Shown: positions 34,101 through 42,350 of the stretch, in pieces
Layout: each line of letters opens with the position of its first letter
How positions within the stretch are numbered: the first letter of the stretch is position 1
DNA from: Prevotellaceae bacterium
Lineage (GTDB): Bacteria > Bacteroidota > Bacteroidia > Bacteroidales > Bacteroidaceae
DNA length: 64,000 nt
NCBI GenBank assembly: GCA_015256945.1
Contig: JABZLB010000006.1
Coordinates: 24,587-88,586 of the forward strand
Reading direction: 5' to 3'
Notes under the pieces: generated by a model
The model's input: only the letters and a program-made list of their open reading frames with translations
Told to the model about the DNA's origin: nothing
Databases searched by the model: none
Position numbers and translations under genes: made by a program

Positions 34101-35228
34101 ATGAAGTTTCAGCTACAAGTTACAGACAAGGCATCTGATGCCCGTACAGGATTAATTACGACCGACCACGGCCAAATTAAGACACCAATCTTTATGCCGG
34201 TCGGCACCTGCGGCTCGGTAAAGGGAGTGCATTTCAGCGAACTTCGCGAACAAGTAAAGGCCCAGATTATCCTCGGTAACACGTATCATCTGTACCTCAG
34301 GCCCGGTTTAGAGGTACTGAAAGCGGCGGGAGGACTGCACGGTTTCAACGGTTGGGAACGACCAATACTTACAGATAGTGGCGGGTTTCAGGTGTTTTCA
34401 CTCACGGGTATCAGAAAACTGACGGAGGAAGGATGTATGTTTCGTTCGCACATTGATGGCTCGAAGCATTTCTTTACTCCTGAAAATGTAATGGATACAG
34501 AGCGTATTATCGGTGCCGATATTATGATGGCGCTCGACGAATGTCCCCCAGGACAGAGCGATTATCAATATGCAAAGAAGAGTCTTGCGATGACACAACG
34601 ATGGCTTGACCGTTGTATTAAGCACTTTAATGAGACTGAACCTCTGTACGGATACCAGCAAAGCCTCTTCCCTATCGTGCAAGGGTGCACGTTTAAAGAC
34701 CTAAGACGCGAGGCCGCTATGTTTGTAGCTGACAAGGGTGCCGACGGTAACGCCATTGGCGGACTGGCTGTTGGGGAGCCAACGGAGGTGATGTATGAGA
34801 TGATTGAGGTTGTAAACGAGATACTTCCCAAGGACCGTCCACGCTACCTCATGGGGGTAGGTACTCCGCAAAACATCCTTGAGGCAATAGAAAGAGGTGT
34901 AGACATGTTCGACTGTGTGATGCCAACGCGCAACGGCCGCAATGCCATGCTCTTTACTTATAATGGCACCATGAATATGAAAAACAAAAAATGGGAGACC
35001 GATTTCACTCCCATCGACCCCGATGGATGTGATATTGACCGCATTACGACAAAAGCATACCTGCACCATCTCTTCAAAGCAGGTGAGCTTTTAGCCATGC
35101 AAATTGCGTCCATCCATAACTTATCGTTCTATCTGCGTCTTGTAACAGATGCACGAAAACACATTGAAAACGGTGATTTTGTAAGCTGGAAGAACAGTGT
35201 CATTGACCAGTTGGGGCAGAGAATATAA
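34101..35228 (+). CDS. tgt: tRNA-guanine transglycosylase
   Basis: Tgt exchanges guanine at the wobble position of GUN-anticodon tRNAs for preQ1, a step in queuosine synthesis. The 375-residue protein has TPIFMPVGTCGSVKGV, the base-recognition motif LTDSGGFQVFSL with the general acid Asp, GGLAVGEP, and the nucleophile region DMFDCVMPTRNGRNAM. The C-terminal segment, where most bacterial Tgt proteins have a CxCxxC zinc site, reads DPDGCDIDRITTKAYLHHLF and keeps only one Cys. The family call is firm; the missing zinc ligands are reported separately. It is 31 bases after lon and two bases before an LptF/G gene, so the three are probably cotranscribed. Confidence 0.95.
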   Translation: MKFQLQVTDKASDARTGLITTDHGQIKTPIFMPVGTCGSVKGVHFSELREQVKAQIILGNTYHLYLRPGLEVLKAAGGLHGFNGWERPILTDSGGFQVFSLTGIRKLTEEGCMFRSHIDGSKHFFTPENVMDTERIIGADIMMALDECPPGQSDYQYAKKSLAMTQRWLDRCIKHFNETEPLYGYQQSLFPIVQGCTFKDLRREAAMFVADKGADGNAIGGLAVGEPTEVMYEMIEVVNEILPKDRPRYLMGVGTPQNILEAIERGVDMFDCVMPTRNGRNAMLFTYNGTMNMKNKKWETDFTPIDPDGCDIDRITTKAYLHHLFKAGELLAMQIASIHNLSFYLRLVTDARKHIENGDFVSWKNSVIDQLGQRI

Positions 35229-35230
35229 TA

Positions 35231-36505
35231 ATGAGAAGTTACGCTAACATTCGTAAATACCGCCGATTATACCATGCAGGCAGATGGACAAGCCGGCATC
35301 CGGTATGGCTTCATCGTATATTTCGTGCCATAAACAAGCATACGAAACCCTTACAAAAGGGCTTTTTATGGCTGTTGCCCTATTTAAAGCTCCTGCGAAT
35401 ATTTAATCCTTTCCACTATATTACAAGGTTAGACTGGTATATTATTCGCAAATTCATTGGCACTTACTTCTTTTCAATAGCGCTCATTATTACCATATCC
35501 ATTGTATACGACGTCAATGAGAATCTGGCAAAGTTTACGCAATATCATGCGCCGCTGAAAGCAATCGTATTCGATTATTATTTTAATTTCGCGCCTTACC
35601 TGGCCAATCTTTTCAGTGCACTGTTTGTTTTCATTGCCGTTATTTACTTTACGTCGAAACTTGCAGGCAATTCTGAGATCATCGCTATGTTGGCATCGGG
35701 TATCAGTTTTAAGCGGCTTCTCAGGCCGTATATGATTTCGTGTGCCCTGCTTTCTGCTCTTTCGTATTACCTTTCGGCCTATGTAATACCCCACGGTACA
35801 ATTGTAAGACACAACTTTGAAACCCTTTACCAGAATAGGAAAACCAATACTTCGGCAGGGAATATTCAATTAGTGGTAGAGCCCGGCGTCATTGTCTACA
35901 TCCAAAACTATGACAATAATACCAAGCAGGGATATGGATTTTGCCTGGATAAGTTCGAAAACAAGAAGCTTGTATCGCATCTTACCGCCATGGAAGTGCA
36001 ATACGATACCATATCTGACTCAAAATACCACTGGAAATTATATAACTGGAAGCTCCGCAAACTGAAAGGATTGCGCGAATATATCACCACCGGAGCAAGC
36101 AAAGACTCATTGATTCAGATTGAGCCTACTGACTTAATCTACTCGAAAGGCCAGCAGGAGACATTTACTTCGCCTGAGTTAAAGGAGTATATTTCAAAAC
36201 AGATAAACCGAGGTTCAACCAATGTTGACATCTATCAGGTTGAGTATTACAAACGAATAGCATCGTCGTTTGCCTCATTTATCCTCACTATCATCGGCGC
36301 TTCTCTATCTGCACGTAAGAGAAAAGGCGGCATGGGTATGTACCTTGGCATAGGTCTGGCTCTGTCGTTTACCTATATTATGTTGCAAACCGTGTCGGCT
36401 ACGTTTGCCGTTAAAGACGATCTTTCACCCATGATAGCGGCCTGGCTGCCTAACATTATTTTTGCCATTATCGCCTTTATTTGTTACAGGCAGGCACCCA
36501 ATTAA
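35231..36505 (+). CDS. LptF/LptG-family lipopolysaccharide export permease
   Basis: LptF and LptG form the inner-membrane permease that passes lipopolysaccharide to the Lpt bridge. The 424-residue protein has three hydrophobic segments between about 75 and 185 (YFFSIALIITISIVYDV, ANLFSALFVFIAVIYF, SCALLSALSYYLSAYVI). A large soluble periplasmic region (about 190-340) follows, then more membrane segments to the end (SFASFILTIIGASL, MYLGIGLALSFTYIML, AAWLPNIIFAIIAFI). The family motif near the first helix is LDWYIIRKFIGTYF. About 65 residues of basic sequence precede it, more than is usual, but there is no later Met before the membrane domain. It starts two bases after tgt. Confidence 0.9.
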   Translation: MRSYANIRKYRRLYHAGRWTSRHPVWLHRIFRAINKHTKPLQKGFLWLLPYLKLLRIFNPFHYITRLDWYIIRKFIGTYFFSIALIITISIVYDVNENLAKFTQYHAPLKAIVFDYYFNFAPYLANLFSALFVFIAVIYFTSKLAGNSEIIAMLASGISFKRLLRPYMISCALLSALSYYLSAYVIPHGTIVRHNFETLYQNRKTNTSAGNIQLVVEPGVIVYIQNYDNNTKQGYGFCLDKFENKKLVSHLTAMEVQYDTISDSKYHWKLYNWKLRKLKGLREYITTGASKDSLIQIEPTDLIYSKGQQETFTSPELKEYISKQINRGSTNVDIYQVEYYKRIASSFASFILTIIGASLSARKRKGGMGMYLGIGLALSFTYIMLQTVSATFAVKDDLSPMIAAWLPNIIFAIIAFICYRQAPN

Positions 36506-36589
36506 TATTTTACCGCCCCTAAACTTCTGGCAAGACAAGATAAAAAGCATGCCAGAAGCTCCTTCTCATCACAATAAGAAGAATGAATT

Positions 36590-38284
36590 ATGAAATTTGA
36601 AGAATTAGATTTAAACGACAACGTCCTCGATGCACTGTACGATATGCGCTTCGATGAGTGCACACCCGTTCAGGAAAATTGTATACCTCCCATCCTTGAT
36701 AAACGCGATGTCCTGGGCGTTGCCCAAACTGGAACAGGAAAAACTGCTGCCTACCTGCTGCCAATACTCTCACGTCTGGCCGACGGTGGCTTTCCAAAGG
36801 ATGCCGTTAACTGCATTATCATGTCGCCTACACGTGAGCTTGCCCAACAAATTGACCAGGCAATGCAGGGCTTTTCCTATTATTTACCCGATGTCTCCAG
36901 CGTGGCAGTGTATGGTGGTAACGACGGAAACCGCTACGATCAAGAGATGAAAAGCATGCGCCTTGGCGCTGATGTCATCATAGCTACACCCGGTCGTCTC
37001 ATCTCCCATATCAGCATGGGCAACATCGATTTAAGCAAAGTGAGTTTCTTTGTACTGGATGAAGCCGACCGAATGCTTGACATGGGCTTCTCCGAAGACA
37101 TCATGAAGATAGCATCAGGACTGCCCGAAAGCTGCCAGACTATTATGTTTTCGGCTACCATGCCCAAGGATATTGAGACCATGGCACAAAAGCTTCTCAA
37201 AAACCCTGTGGAAATAAAGCTGGCCGTTAGCAAGCCTGCCGAGAAGATTAATCAAAGTGCATACATCTGCTACGAAACGCAAAAGCTGAAAATTATCGAC
37301 GACATCTTTAAGGCCGGCGACCTGAAACGCGTCATCATATTCTCGGGTTCTAAGATGAAGGTTAAGCAAATTAACCAGGCATTACAGCGTCTTAAGATCA
37401 ACTGTGGGGAAATGCACTCCGACCTTGACCAGGCACAGCGCGACGAAATGATGTATAAATTCAAAAGCGGACAGCTTGATGTTCTCGTCGCTACCGACAT
37501 TGTTTCACGCGGAATTGACATTGATGACATCACAATGGTTATTAATTATGATGTGCCTCACGATGCCGAAGACTATGTTCACCGTATAGGACGTACCGCC
37601 CGTGCGGACAGAGACGGTGTGGCTATCACCTTTGTCAACGAAGATGACATGTATGCTTTCCACCAGATTGAGAAGTTTCTGGAACGCGAAATCACCAAAA
37701 ACCCGTTGCCGGAAGGCTGTGGCGAAGGGCCGGAATATACCACAACGAAGCGCCCGGGTAAAACAAATGCACGAAACCGACGCCGGAACGACCGCAACCA
37801 AACGGCACACCGCGACTCAAAACAGCATGAACACGGACGCCGGAACAATCGCAATACACGTGGCAATAATGGCAAAAGCGAAGCCCAGAATGCTGCCAAT
37901 ACTGAAAAAAGACAGGATAATCGTCAGCAGCAAAGGCAGCAAGGCCAGAACAATAACAGAACAAACGAAACAACCGACAGCGCACAACACAACACGCGTA
38001 CCCCCAATAACAACCACAAGAACCGCAGGCAGAACAACCGGCAAGGCAATACAGAGGGACGCGGACAAGAACAAGAGCGCAATAACAACACTGAACGGCG
38101 TAACAACTATAACCGCCGTAACAACAACCGACGCCCGCAAAGGCAAGGCGAAGATAGGCAAAGACGTAACAGTTCTTCGCCAAAAGCTGCTGCTACAACA
38201 ACACCTGTTACCAATCCTGAAAGCGGTATTGCCAGACTTATCAAACGCCCTCTGCGCTGGCTAAAGGCACTGGGGAAAAAATAA
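36590..38284 (+). CDS. DEAD-box RNA helicase with long disordered tail
   Basis: This is an ATP-dependent RNA helicase acting in RNA folding, ribosome assembly or decay. The core (about 1-380) has a Q-motif region (DECTPVQENCIPPIL), motif I AQTGTGKT, SPTRELAQQ, TPGRLISHI, DEADRMLDMGF, SATMPKD, the second RecA lobe with VATDIVSRGIDID, and motif VI HRIGRTARADRDG. It resembles RhlE-type enzymes. From about 385 to 545 the tail is extremely rich in Asn, Arg, Gln and Thr, with many short repeats such as RRNNRNTRGNN and NYNRRNNN, and is surely disordered. It closes with a conserved-looking basic stretch IARLIKRPLRWLKALGKK. Long antisense frames across the tail are shadows of its composition. Confidence 0.95.
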   Translation: MKFEELDLNDNVLDALYDMRFDECTPVQENCIPPILDKRDVLGVAQTGTGKTAAYLLPILSRLADGGFPKDAVNCIIMSPTRELAQQIDQAMQGFSYYLPDVSSVAVYGGNDGNRYDQEMKSMRLGADVIIATPGRLISHISMGNIDLSKVSFFVLDEADRMLDMGFSEDIMKIASGLPESCQTIMFSATMPKDIETMAQKLLKNPVEIKLAVSKPAEKINQSAYICYETQKLKIIDDIFKAGDLKRVIIFSGSKMKVKQINQALQRLKINCGEMHSDLDQAQRDEMMYKFKSGQLDVLVATDIVSRGIDIDDITMVINYDVPHDAEDYVHRIGRTARADRDGVAITFVNEDDMYAFHQIEKFLEREITKNPLPEGCGEGPEYTTTKRPGKTNARNRRRNDRNQTAHRDSKQHEHGRRNNRNTRGNNGKSEAQNAANTEKRQDNRQQQRQQGQNNNRTNETTDSAQHNTRTPNNNHKNRRQNNRQGNTEGRGQEQERNNNTERRNNYNRRNNNRRPQRQGEDRQRRNSSSPKAAATTTPVTNPESGIARLIKRPLRWLKALGKK

Positions 38285-38313
38285 AACAGAAGATTCTTTT
38301 AAACTCTTTGCTT

Positions 38314-39753
38314 ATGAAAAAGAATAATAAGGCCGGACACGGCCTGTCAGAATGTACTACTATCGTTGTAGGTGGGAAATTAACGGGTGACGGTTCGCGC
38401 ATATTTGCACGGTCAGAAGACTTTGATGCCATGCGCTGTAAGAACTGGTTGGTTTTCGATGACACCGAAAACGGTCCGGAAGAGTTCGTTGCAGACGACA
38501 GCTCTTTTCGCTGTCCGCTGCCCAAAAAGCGCTTAGGCTACACAGCTCTGCCCGATTATCAGTATCACCACGAATGGGGAAGCGCCGGCTTTAACACCGC
38601 AGGCGTCGGCGAAAGCTCTACTGAAACCATCTTCAGCAGCCCAGAAGCACTGAAACACGACCCTTACGTTGAGAACGGATTAGCTGAGAACTGTACCTAC
38701 AATACGGTATTGCCTTACGTGCATACCGCGCGTGAAGGTGTAGAACGCTTAGGTGCTATGATCGAGAAATACGGCTCAGCCGAAGGCTTCGGCATCGGTT
38801 TCATTGACGATAATGAGACCTGGTACCTGGAGAATGCGTGCGGACACCACTGGCTTGCCTGCCGTATTCCAGACGATAAATACTTTGTTACCGGCAACCA
38901 AAGCCGCTTTCGCCAGTACGATCCCAACGATAAGGAGAACTTCTTAGCCGATAAAGACCTGCTCAGCTTTGCTGAAAAGCACGGCCTCTGGAACCCTGAG
39001 GAAGGACCTTTTGACTTTCATACGGCCTACTCTAAAGACGATATTGCCGACCATACCTATAATTATACACGTGTATGGGGCTTGCAAAAGCTGTTCACTC
39101 CGTCGCTGAAGCAGGATGTCAACGTCAATAATTTCCCCGTCTTTGCTACGCCCGACAGCGGCCATATCACTGTACAGGAACTTCGAAATGCCTTTCGTTT
39201 CCACTACGACGGCACCGAACACGATCCTTATTTGCACAATAACGGCAAGGAACCATGGCGCCCGGTATCCATCTTCCGCACCACACAAACCCACCTTATA
39301 CAGGTTCGTCCCTGGCTGCCACAAGCCATAGGGCACGTTACTTACGTTGCCAACGGTATGGCCGACTTAGGTGTTTTCCTGCCCATTTACCAGGGAATTA
39401 AGAGCTTTCCGCGCCCTTACAGCACAGGCGACTGCCATTGTGACAACGAGTCGGCATACTGGAGATTCCGCAAAGTAATGACACTGGCCATGACAAACTA
39501 TAATGCCTATGCTCCCATTGTAAAGGAAACATACGCACGTTTAGAGGCCGAGAACGACCAGCGACAGAAGGAATTTGAGGCGCGTTACCTTGAAATATAC
39601 AAGGATAAACCCATGGAGGCACAGGATATGTTACAGCAGTTCAGCGACGATATACTGAACAGGGCTCTCGAAGTAGCTGATAAGCTTACGCTTGAACTGT
39701 TTACACGTCTTACCGAAGACACGATGAAGGAATATATGTTCCACGGTGCCTGA
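38314..39753 (+). CDS. C69-family dipeptidase
   Basis: This protein of about 479 residues belongs to peptidase family C69 (PepD-like), N-terminal-nucleophile hydrolases that cleave dipeptides. The expected catalytic Cys is at position 14 (GLSECTTIVVG), after a short propeptide. Other family blocks include SRIFARSEDFDAMRCKNW, EGFGIGFIDDNETWYLENACGHHW and YFVTGNQSRFR. No signal peptide is present, so it is probably cytoplasmic. The frame also has a TTG at 38308 that could be read as a start; the ATG at 38314 is preferred. It lies 29 bases after the helicase gene, and a terminator follows. Confidence 0.92.
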   Translation: MKKNNKAGHGLSECTTIVVGGKLTGDGSRIFARSEDFDAMRCKNWLVFDDTENGPEEFVADDSSFRCPLPKKRLGYTALPDYQYHHEWGSAGFNTAGVGESSTETIFSSPEALKHDPYVENGLAENCTYNTVLPYVHTAREGVERLGAMIEKYGSAEGFGIGFIDDNETWYLENACGHHWLACRIPDDKYFVTGNQSRFRQYDPNDKENFLADKDLLSFAEKHGLWNPEEGPFDFHTAYSKDDIADHTYNYTRVWGLQKLFTPSLKQDVNVNNFPVFATPDSGHITVQELRNAFRFHYDGTEHDPYLHNNGKEPWRPVSIFRTTQTHLIQVRPWLPQAIGHVTYVANGMADLGVFLPIYQGIKSFPRPYSTGDCHCDNESAYWRFRKVMTLAMTNYNAYAPIVKETYARLEAENDQRQKEFEARYLEIYKDKPMEAQDMLQQFSDDILNRALEVADKLTLELFTRLTEDTMKEYMFHGA

Positions 39754-39778
39754 AAAGCCAAACATAGAAAATAGTGAA

Positions 39779-39818
39779 GGAGGCCATGCGTATAACAACG
39801 TCATGACCTCTTTTTTTA
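39779..39818 (+). terminator. Terminator after the C69 dipeptidase
   Basis: GGAGGCCATG pairs with CATGACCTC (one mismatch) around an AT-rich loop, followed by a run of seven Ts. Confidence 0.75.
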
Positions 39819-39920
39819 TACATGAATATTCTGGAATGAGGGATTAAGTATTGCCTCACGGCCAGCCCGTTACTAAATAATCTTCCACCCTTTTCATCAT
39901 ATATGTAAAGCCTTCATGTG

Positions 39921-40029
39921 CTTATGCTCATCGTTCGGCGAGCGTCAGCAGCACGTCCGGCGAACGTCATACAACGGGTGTGACGGCCGTCAGCAGCATT
40001 GCCGACGGCCGCCGAACAATAACCTTAAC
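39921..40029. repeat. Intergenic palindromic repeat element, copy C
   Basis: The left end ATCGTTCGGCGAGCGTCAGC (39930-39949) is the inverted partner of the right end GCCGACGGCCGCCGAACAAT (40001-40020), with about 17 of 21 positions pairing. Inside, GGCCGTCAGCAGCA (39986-39999) directly repeats the left core. Flanks CTTATGCTC and AACCTTAACA resemble the other copies. It lies in the 400-base gap between two convergent genes. Apart from the C69 terminator I see nothing else in that gap. Confidence 0.85.
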
Positions 40030-40153
40030 AATGCCAGGGCAGGAACAAATGGCCAGAACCTTTGCAAGAAAACAGCGTAAAGGCAGAACCATTCAGCCCT
40101 GCACAACAATGAAAGAAACCAAAAACCAGATATAAAGAGATGCCATGCACCGG

Positions 40154-40966
40154 CTATCTCACCGTGATATGCCAGCAACCCTGATGTACCTCATACTTGA
40201 TATAACAACGGTTTTGCGCACGCATATCCCTTAACACTTCGGCAAGAACGTATTTAAGTGTATCGTTACGCACCTCATGCCGGTGCTCTCCCGGCGCCTG
40301 CACCGTTTTGTAACGATTATAACATACATCGAACGTGGTGCCATAGAGATGACAGCTGTGCTCGGTGGCATTACGATTCTTACCACGAAGCCTGGCCACA
40401 TCGGCCCTTGAGCGCAACACGCTCGTCACAATGATTTTATGAAGAGGTATGCCTTTAATTTGCAAACTGTCATAAAAATTACGCCCTATGTCCTGTAACA
40501 GCACCGACGCACGCGGTACAAGGTAGGGAATGCTGTTGCGAAGGCGGTCAACATAGAAGTAAGGGTTGCTGCCAATATATACCAATTCCTTTATCCTCTG
40601 GGCGGCTTCTGCACTGTCGGCCACCGGTTTTACACCCCACTTACGGGCTGATGTTAGCTGCACATCGTTCTGATCGGGAAACGAAACTTCGTATCCCGGC
40701 ACACTATAAATACGATGACGCACTTCGCTGCCGTCAGCATTGAAGAAACTCGATGTCGTAGAAAGTCCGTCAGCCAATACCGGCTGGTCACGCTTACCGG
40801 CGTCTCCGCCCCCCGGCGACACCATATTTTCAGGAGAATTGTTGTTTTGTGAAGATGAAACCGCCGAAGAATTGCGAGCTATTGAAGGAAATATACAACG
40901 TACAGCAGCCAGCAACAAGGTTACCATACAAAAACCCAATAAAAATTTATTCTTCGAGATCTTCAT
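40154..40966 (-). CDS. DUF5715 family protein, M15-peptidase-like
   Basis: This 270-residue protein starts with a membrane anchor or uncleaved signal (FLLGFCMVTLLLAAVRCIF) and then a Ser/Asn-rich linker to about residue 75. The C-terminal domain carries SCHLYGTTFD (204-213), a match to the SxHxxGxxxD zinc motif of family M15 D-Ala-D-Ala peptidases, and a closing KYEVHQGCWHITVR with a further His. This suggests a periplasmic metallopeptidase acting on peptidoglycan peptides, although the usual ExxH spacing at the second motif is altered. I assign DUF5715 from memory of the pattern. It is divergent from phoH, and both have full promoters. Confidence 0.78.
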   Translation of the reverse strand: MKISKNKFLLGFCMVTLLLAAVRCIFPSIARNSSAVSSSQNNNSPENMVSPGGGDAGKRDQPVLADGLSTTSSFFNADGSEVRHRIYSVPGYEVSFPDQNDVQLTSARKWGVKPVADSAEAAQRIKELVYIGSNPYFYVDRLRNSIPYLVPRASVLLQDIGRNFYDSLQIKGIPLHKIIVTSVLRSRADVARLRGKNRNATEHSCHLYGTTFDVCYNRYKTVQAPGEHRHEVRNDTLKYVLAEVLRDMRAQNRCYIKYEVHQGCWHITVR

Positions 40967-41005
40967 TTCAACAAGTGCAAAAAAACTTCACGCTACTGTG
41001 CATTG

Positions 41006-41036
41006 CAAAAATAATACAATTCAAAAGAACCACAAA
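41006..41036 (-). promoter_or_regulatory. Promoter of the DUF5715 gene
   Basis: On the minus strand TTTG (41033-41036), a 19-base spacer and TATTTTTG (41006-41013) form a full Bacteroidota promoter, 39 bases before the ATG. Confidence 0.8.
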
Positions 41037-41087
41037 ACAAATCATAGACAAAAGCCCCCGGCAGGCTTCATATTTTCAGTTAACTTG

Positions 41088-41118
41088 TTTGTCATCTCAC
41101 GTTTTTTACTTAATTTTG
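41088..41118 (+). promoter_or_regulatory. Promoter of phoH
   Basis: TTTG at 41088-41091, a 19-base spacer and TAATTTTG at 41111-41118. Transcription would start near 41125, about 23 bases before the TTG start codon. Confidence 0.85.
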
Positions 41119-41147
41119 CAGCAGTAGGAAAATAATAATTTTAAACA

Positions 41148-42200
41148 TTGATTGAGAAGCATTTTGCATTAGAAGACATTGATCCCGTTATTTTTTACGG
41201 GATAAACAATGTTCATCTCCAAATGATAAAGTCGCTCTTTCCAAAACTGCGCATTGTAGCACGGGACAACATCATCAAAATTTTCGGTGACGAGGAGGAA
41301 ACAGCCCGTTTTGAGGGCGATTTGGAGACGATGCGCAAACATGTTTTAAAGTTTAACACCATATCTGATGAGGATATTCTTGACATTGTAAAAGGGCGGC
41401 ATACACGTGAGGAAGGTGTAAAGGGTGCTCTTGTATACAGTGTTTCTGGCAGGCCTATAAAGGGAAGGTCGGCCAATCAGCAAAAACTGATCGACGCTTT
41501 TGAAAACAGTGATATGATCTTTGCCGTAGGACCTGCCGGCACCGGCAAAACATACCTCAGCATTGCATTGGCTGTAAAGGCCCTGAAAGAGAAAACAATC
41601 AAGAAGATTATCTTAAGCAGGCCGGCCGTAGAAGCAGGCGAAAAGCTCGGCTTTCTGCCCGGCGACATGAAAGATAAAATCGATCCTTATCTGCAACCCC
41701 TGTACGATGCCCTCGAAGATATGATACCGGCAGCCCGTCTTCAGGACATGATGGACAAGCATATCATACAAATTGCACCGCTCGCCTTTATGCGGGGACG
41801 CACGCTCAGCGACGCCGTTGTTATTCTTGATGAGGCTCAAAACACTACCCCTGCGCAAATACGCATGTTCCTTACACGTATGGGATGGAGTACGAAAATG
41901 ATTGTAACGGGCGACCTTACACAAATAGACCTCCCGCGAGAACAAAAGAGCGGCCTCAAAGAAGCCATGCACATCCTGGCAGATATTGACGGCATATCGG
42001 TAATAAAACTCAATCAAAAAGATATTGTACGCCATAAATTAGTAACCCGCATTGTCAATGCCTACGACGCTTATGACAGGAAAGTGCAGGAGGAACAGAA
42101 AGAACAGCGTGCTGAAAGGGCAAATGCAAGGCTGGCCCGTGGGACAATAAAGACGGAGAAGCTGCCTATTATAGAAGGCGACAGCACCAACGAGAACTGA
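41148..42200 (+). CDS. phoH: PhoH-like ATPase (TTG start)
   Basis: This 350-residue protein is a PhoH-like P-loop ATPase, a family tied to RNA metabolism. Residues 1-95 form the small N-terminal domain (LEDIDPVIFYGINN, LFPKLRIVARDNIIKIFGDEEE). The ATPase core starts near 108 with SANQQKLIDAFENSDMIFAV, Walker A GPAGTGKTYLS, SRPAVEAGEKLGFLPGD and Walker B VVILDEAQNTTPAQIRMFLT. The tail is charged (EEQKEQRAERANARL). No ATG precedes this conserved N-terminus after the in-frame stop at 41142, and the first internal Met is at about residue 26. The TTG at 41148 is therefore the best start. purC follows 150 bases later. Confidence 0.93.
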   Translation: MIEKHFALEDIDPVIFYGINNVHLQMIKSLFPKLRIVARDNIIKIFGDEEETARFEGDLETMRKHVLKFNTISDEDILDIVKGRHTREEGVKGALVYSVSGRPIKGRSANQQKLIDAFENSDMIFAVGPAGTGKTYLSIALAVKALKEKTIKKIILSRPAVEAGEKLGFLPGDMKDKIDPYLQPLYDALEDMIPAARLQDMMDKHIIQIAPLAFMRGRTLSDAVVILDEAQNTTPAQIRMFLTRMGWSTKMIVTGDLTQIDLPREQKSGLKEAMHILADIDGISVIKLNQKDIVRHKLVTRIVNAYDAYDRKVQEEQKEQRAERANARLARGTIKTEKLPIIEGDSTNEN

Positions 42201-42350
42201 TTTTTCCGGCACAAAACACCAGGAGGCAACATGGTATGCGGAACTACAATGAACGTAAACTCATATTAAGAAAACAAATATAGTTTAACAAAATAAAAAG
42301 GAGCCCCGCAGCGAAAGCGCCTCCGTGCAAACGAAGGTAAGGGAAGAATT

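Noticed and set aside
36524..36558. Nine-base inverted repeat CTTCTGGCA / TGCCAGAAG before the DEAD-box gene
   Set aside because: It is not followed by a T-run and lies in the leader of the next gene, so I do not call it a terminator; a regulatory role is unsupported.
37505..38183. Several long antisense and alternate-frame ORFs across the DEAD-box helicase tail
   Set aside because: They mirror the Asn/Arg-rich low-complexity codons of the real frame, have odd Cys/Val- or Leu/Ser-rich compositions, and show no family motif.
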